In this document: positions 62,601 through 64,000 of the stretch, in pieces | How positions within the stretch are numbered: position 1 is the first letter of the stretch | Layout of the letters: each line of letters begins with the position of its first letter | DNA from: Pontibacter anaerobius | Lineage (GTDB): Bacteria > Bacteroidota > Bacteroidia > Cytophagales > Hymenobacteraceae | Direction of reading: 5' to 3' | Length of the DNA: 64,000 nt | Assembly: GCF_026241195.1 (NCBI RefSeq) | Contig: NZ_JAPFQO010000001.1 | Span: 62,001-126,000, forward strand | The notes under the pieces: model-generated | The model's input: the letters and a program-made list of their open reading frames with translations, nothing else | What the model was told of the DNA's origin: nothing | The model's database searches: none | Made by a program: the position numbers and the translations under genes

Positions 62601-63404
62601 TTAAAAAGTATATGTCATTAGGGCACCGTTAAAATACTTGCCAGAAACAGGTATCAGGCTAATGTTTCGCTTGTTTGATTTCTTGTGGAGCTGCGGTACC
62701 ACTATGCCGGCGGCGGCACCCAAAGTATAGCCCAACAGGTTATCGCTTAGGAAGTGCTTACCAGCCTTAAGGCGCATGTAGCCCACGGCGGCAGGAACGG
62801 CAGCAGCGGCAGCCCAAACGTATGGCCGGGCACCTGAGTCTGGGTTAAAGTCATGAAATATTTTGGCGGCAAAGAAGGTGGCGCTGGCGGTGGCAGCGGT
62901 GTGGCCCGCGTAAAAGGAGTTAAGGGCATTCGCGTCATTCTTGTCCGAAATGTCCACCTCATCGCTATAAACCATGGGGCGGGCGCGTTCCACGTTGCCG
63001 TTCGTCATCGTAAAAAGGGCTCCCGTCACCGCCATTGTTTCCACATACAGCACCACTACCTGGCCAGCCTTACTACCTACGTTCTTGTTAAGCAACATTA
63101 GAAAAGGAGTGGCAAAAGAGCCATAAAAAGGATAGTCGCTAATTTTCTTGGCGTTGTCGGAGTGGTAGCCCGCCCCGAAGCGGTCGAACCCATTTACATC
63201 GTCCTTCCTTAGAGCCGTGATTTCCTCACGGCTCAGTCCGCTTTTATCCTGCATCAGGGAAAGGCCATAGGCGCTCAGGCCCATACCGGCGGCAATGATT
63301 GGGGCATCAACTTTAAGACTAGTCTTATAAGGAGAATCGTTTTGTGCGAATACGCTGCCCGTCAGAAAGGTGACAAGGCAGAATACAGAAAATATATGTT
63401 TCAT
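62601..63404 (-). CDS. PAP2-family phosphatase (2 of tandem pair)
   Basis: 267 residues with a signal peptide (KHIFSVFCLVTFLTGSVFA). Same architecture as the downstream copy: SFYAGHTA and RLKAGKHFLSDNLLG are kept, but the first motif reads VERARPMVY without the upstream lysines, so substrate preference may differ. First gene of a two-gene operon, divergent from metK. Confidence 0.9.
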   Translation of the reverse strand: MKHIFSVFCLVTFLTGSVFAQNDSPYKTSLKVDAPIIAAGMGLSAYGLSLMQDKSGLSREEITALRKDDVNGFDRFGAGYHSDNAKKISDYPFYGSFATPFLMLLNKNVGSKAGQVVVLYVETMAVTGALFTMTNGNVERARPMVYSDEVDISDKNDANALNSFYAGHTAATASATFFAAKIFHDFNPDSGARPYVWAAAAAVPAAVGYMRLKAGKHFLSDNLLGYTLGAAAGIVVPQLHKKSNKRNISLIPVSGKYFNGALMTYTF

Positions 63405-63663
63405 AAAGGGTAATTTCGAGTGTATAATTTTTTGTAGATGAACGGGGGCTAAATTTAAAAGGTTGTGCAGCCACGGCTGTTCTGCAACTACCCCCTGTCT
63501 GAATCAAAGTATTTGATGGGGCGTAACCTTTTGTGCTTAAAACGCTAGAAGGCATTGTGCAGGCCTGATATTCAGTTTCAAGTGTGGCAGATTTGTCTTA
63601 GCTTTGTACCCGCTGCCAAGGGGGGCAGCCGGTTTATACTTTGTACCTAAACCCACAGAAAAA
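63405..63663. promoter_or_regulatory. divergent region PAP2/metK with leader hairpin
   Basis: A TAGCTTTG box at 63599-63606 lies 57 bp before metK. Just after it, CCGCTGCC and GGCAGCCGG (about 63609-63633) can form a hairpin in the leader. The sequence does not fit a SAM riboswitch that I can recognise. Confidence 0.4.
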
Positions 63664-64000
63664 ATGCCTTATTTATTTACATCTGAGTCTGTGTCAGAAG
63701 GACACCCGGATAAAGTGGCTGATCAGATTTCGGATGCCCTTTTAGATGCATTCCTAAAGCAAGACCCACAATCTAAAGTAGCCTGTGAGACCTTGGTAAC
63801 CACTGGTTTGGTGGTGCTGAGCGGAGAAGTGAAGACGGAAGCTTACGTAGATGTGCAAAAAGTAGCCCGCGACGTGATCAAGCGTATCGGCTATACTAAA
63901 TCAGAATACATGTTTGATGCGGATGCCTGCGGCGTGATTTCTGCCATCCATGAGCAGTCGGCTGACATTAACCAAGGCGTTGAGCGAGCGAACCCGGAAG
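63664..64000 (+). CDS. metK: S-adenosylmethionine synthetase, N-terminal part
   Basis: 112 codons, cut by the window end. Starts [31 protein letters not shown], carrying the MetK N-terminal signature (GHPDK, with the ATP/Mg-binding His and Asp), then [24 protein letters not shown]. Makes S-adenosylmethionine from methionine and ATP. Cytoplasmic. Confidence 0.95.
   Translation, partial: MPYLFTSESVSEGHPDKVADQISDALLDAFLKQDPQSKVACETLVTTGLVVLSGEVKTEAYVDVQKVARDVIKRIGYTKSEYMFDADACGVISAIHEQSADINQGVERANPE

Noticed and set aside
63607..63663. SAM riboswitch upstream of metK
   Set aside because: Only a short hairpin is present; none of the SAM riboswitch cores that I know can be made out.
1..64000. 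tRNA genes, rRNA genes, CRISPR arrays, insertion-sequence transposases
   Set aside because: None could be recognised in either strand of the intergenic regions.

Overview
The window reads as chromosome of a Bacteroidota bacterium, most likely a cytophagalean of the Hymenobacteraceae type (Pontibacter-like; the genus is a guess from overall gene flavour). Evidence: two SusC/SusD pairs, a PorZ-type component of the type IX secretion system with a C-terminal sorting domain, TAnnTTTG promoter boxes, mostly absent Shine-Dalgarno sequences, and many lipoproteins. Most coding DNA is GC-rich (roughly 50-60%), with one clearly AT-rich stretch near 25.4-26.9 kb. No rRNA, tRNA, CRISPR array, recognisable transposase or prophage is seen. 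The window cuts a TonB-dependent receptor at its left end and metK at its right end.

Layout. 0-6 kb: receptor tail, a small Gly-rich membrane protein, a MoxR ATPase and three proteins of unknown function. 5.7-9.9 kb: ferredoxin, thymidine kinase, PorZ and RecO. 9.9-13.1 kb: two FKBP lipoproteins with an NrnA-type phosphoesterase, divergent from ndk. 13.1-13.8 kb: dispersed structured repeat, copy A. 13.8-19.1 kb: LysM protein, lipoprotein, acetyltransferase and MFS exporter divergent from an AraC regulator, a hydrolase, and a DUF559 endonuclease-like gene bracketed by inverted repeats. 19.2-24 kb: dxs, scpA, a flippase-like membrane protein and a lipoprotein. 24-28 kb: small genes, the AT-rich TPR gene and asd. 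28-33 kb: a large lamin-tail-domain secreted protein, a lipase-like lipoprotein and a TSUP permease. 33.2-33.86 kb: structured repeat, copy B. 33.9-39.1 kb: a TetR-ABC-HlyD-TolC export operon whose ATPase domain lacks the usual catalytic residues. 39.4-46.5 kb: DEAD-box helicase and many small membrane or stress-type genes. 47-61.8 kb: two SusCD systems separated by a secreted protein, an amidase and an S9 peptidase, suggesting peptide uptake and breakdown. 61.8-64 kb: tandem PAP2 phosphatases and the start of metK.

Three signals go beyond ordinary annotation. (1) The 7-mer AAGTATA (reverse complement TATACTT) is far over-represented on both strands, in every reading frame and between genes: at least 25 copies in the first 10 kb against about one expected, and 14 inside one 2.6-kb gene. 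(2) An element of about 460 bp occurs twice (13.24-13.70 and 33.34-33.84 kb); its hairpins keep their pairing while their sequence changes, the mark of selection on structure. (3) The DUF559 gene sits between inverted copies of the same palindrome that heads that element, suggesting a small mobile unit related to the solo palindromes. Functions for all three are inference.
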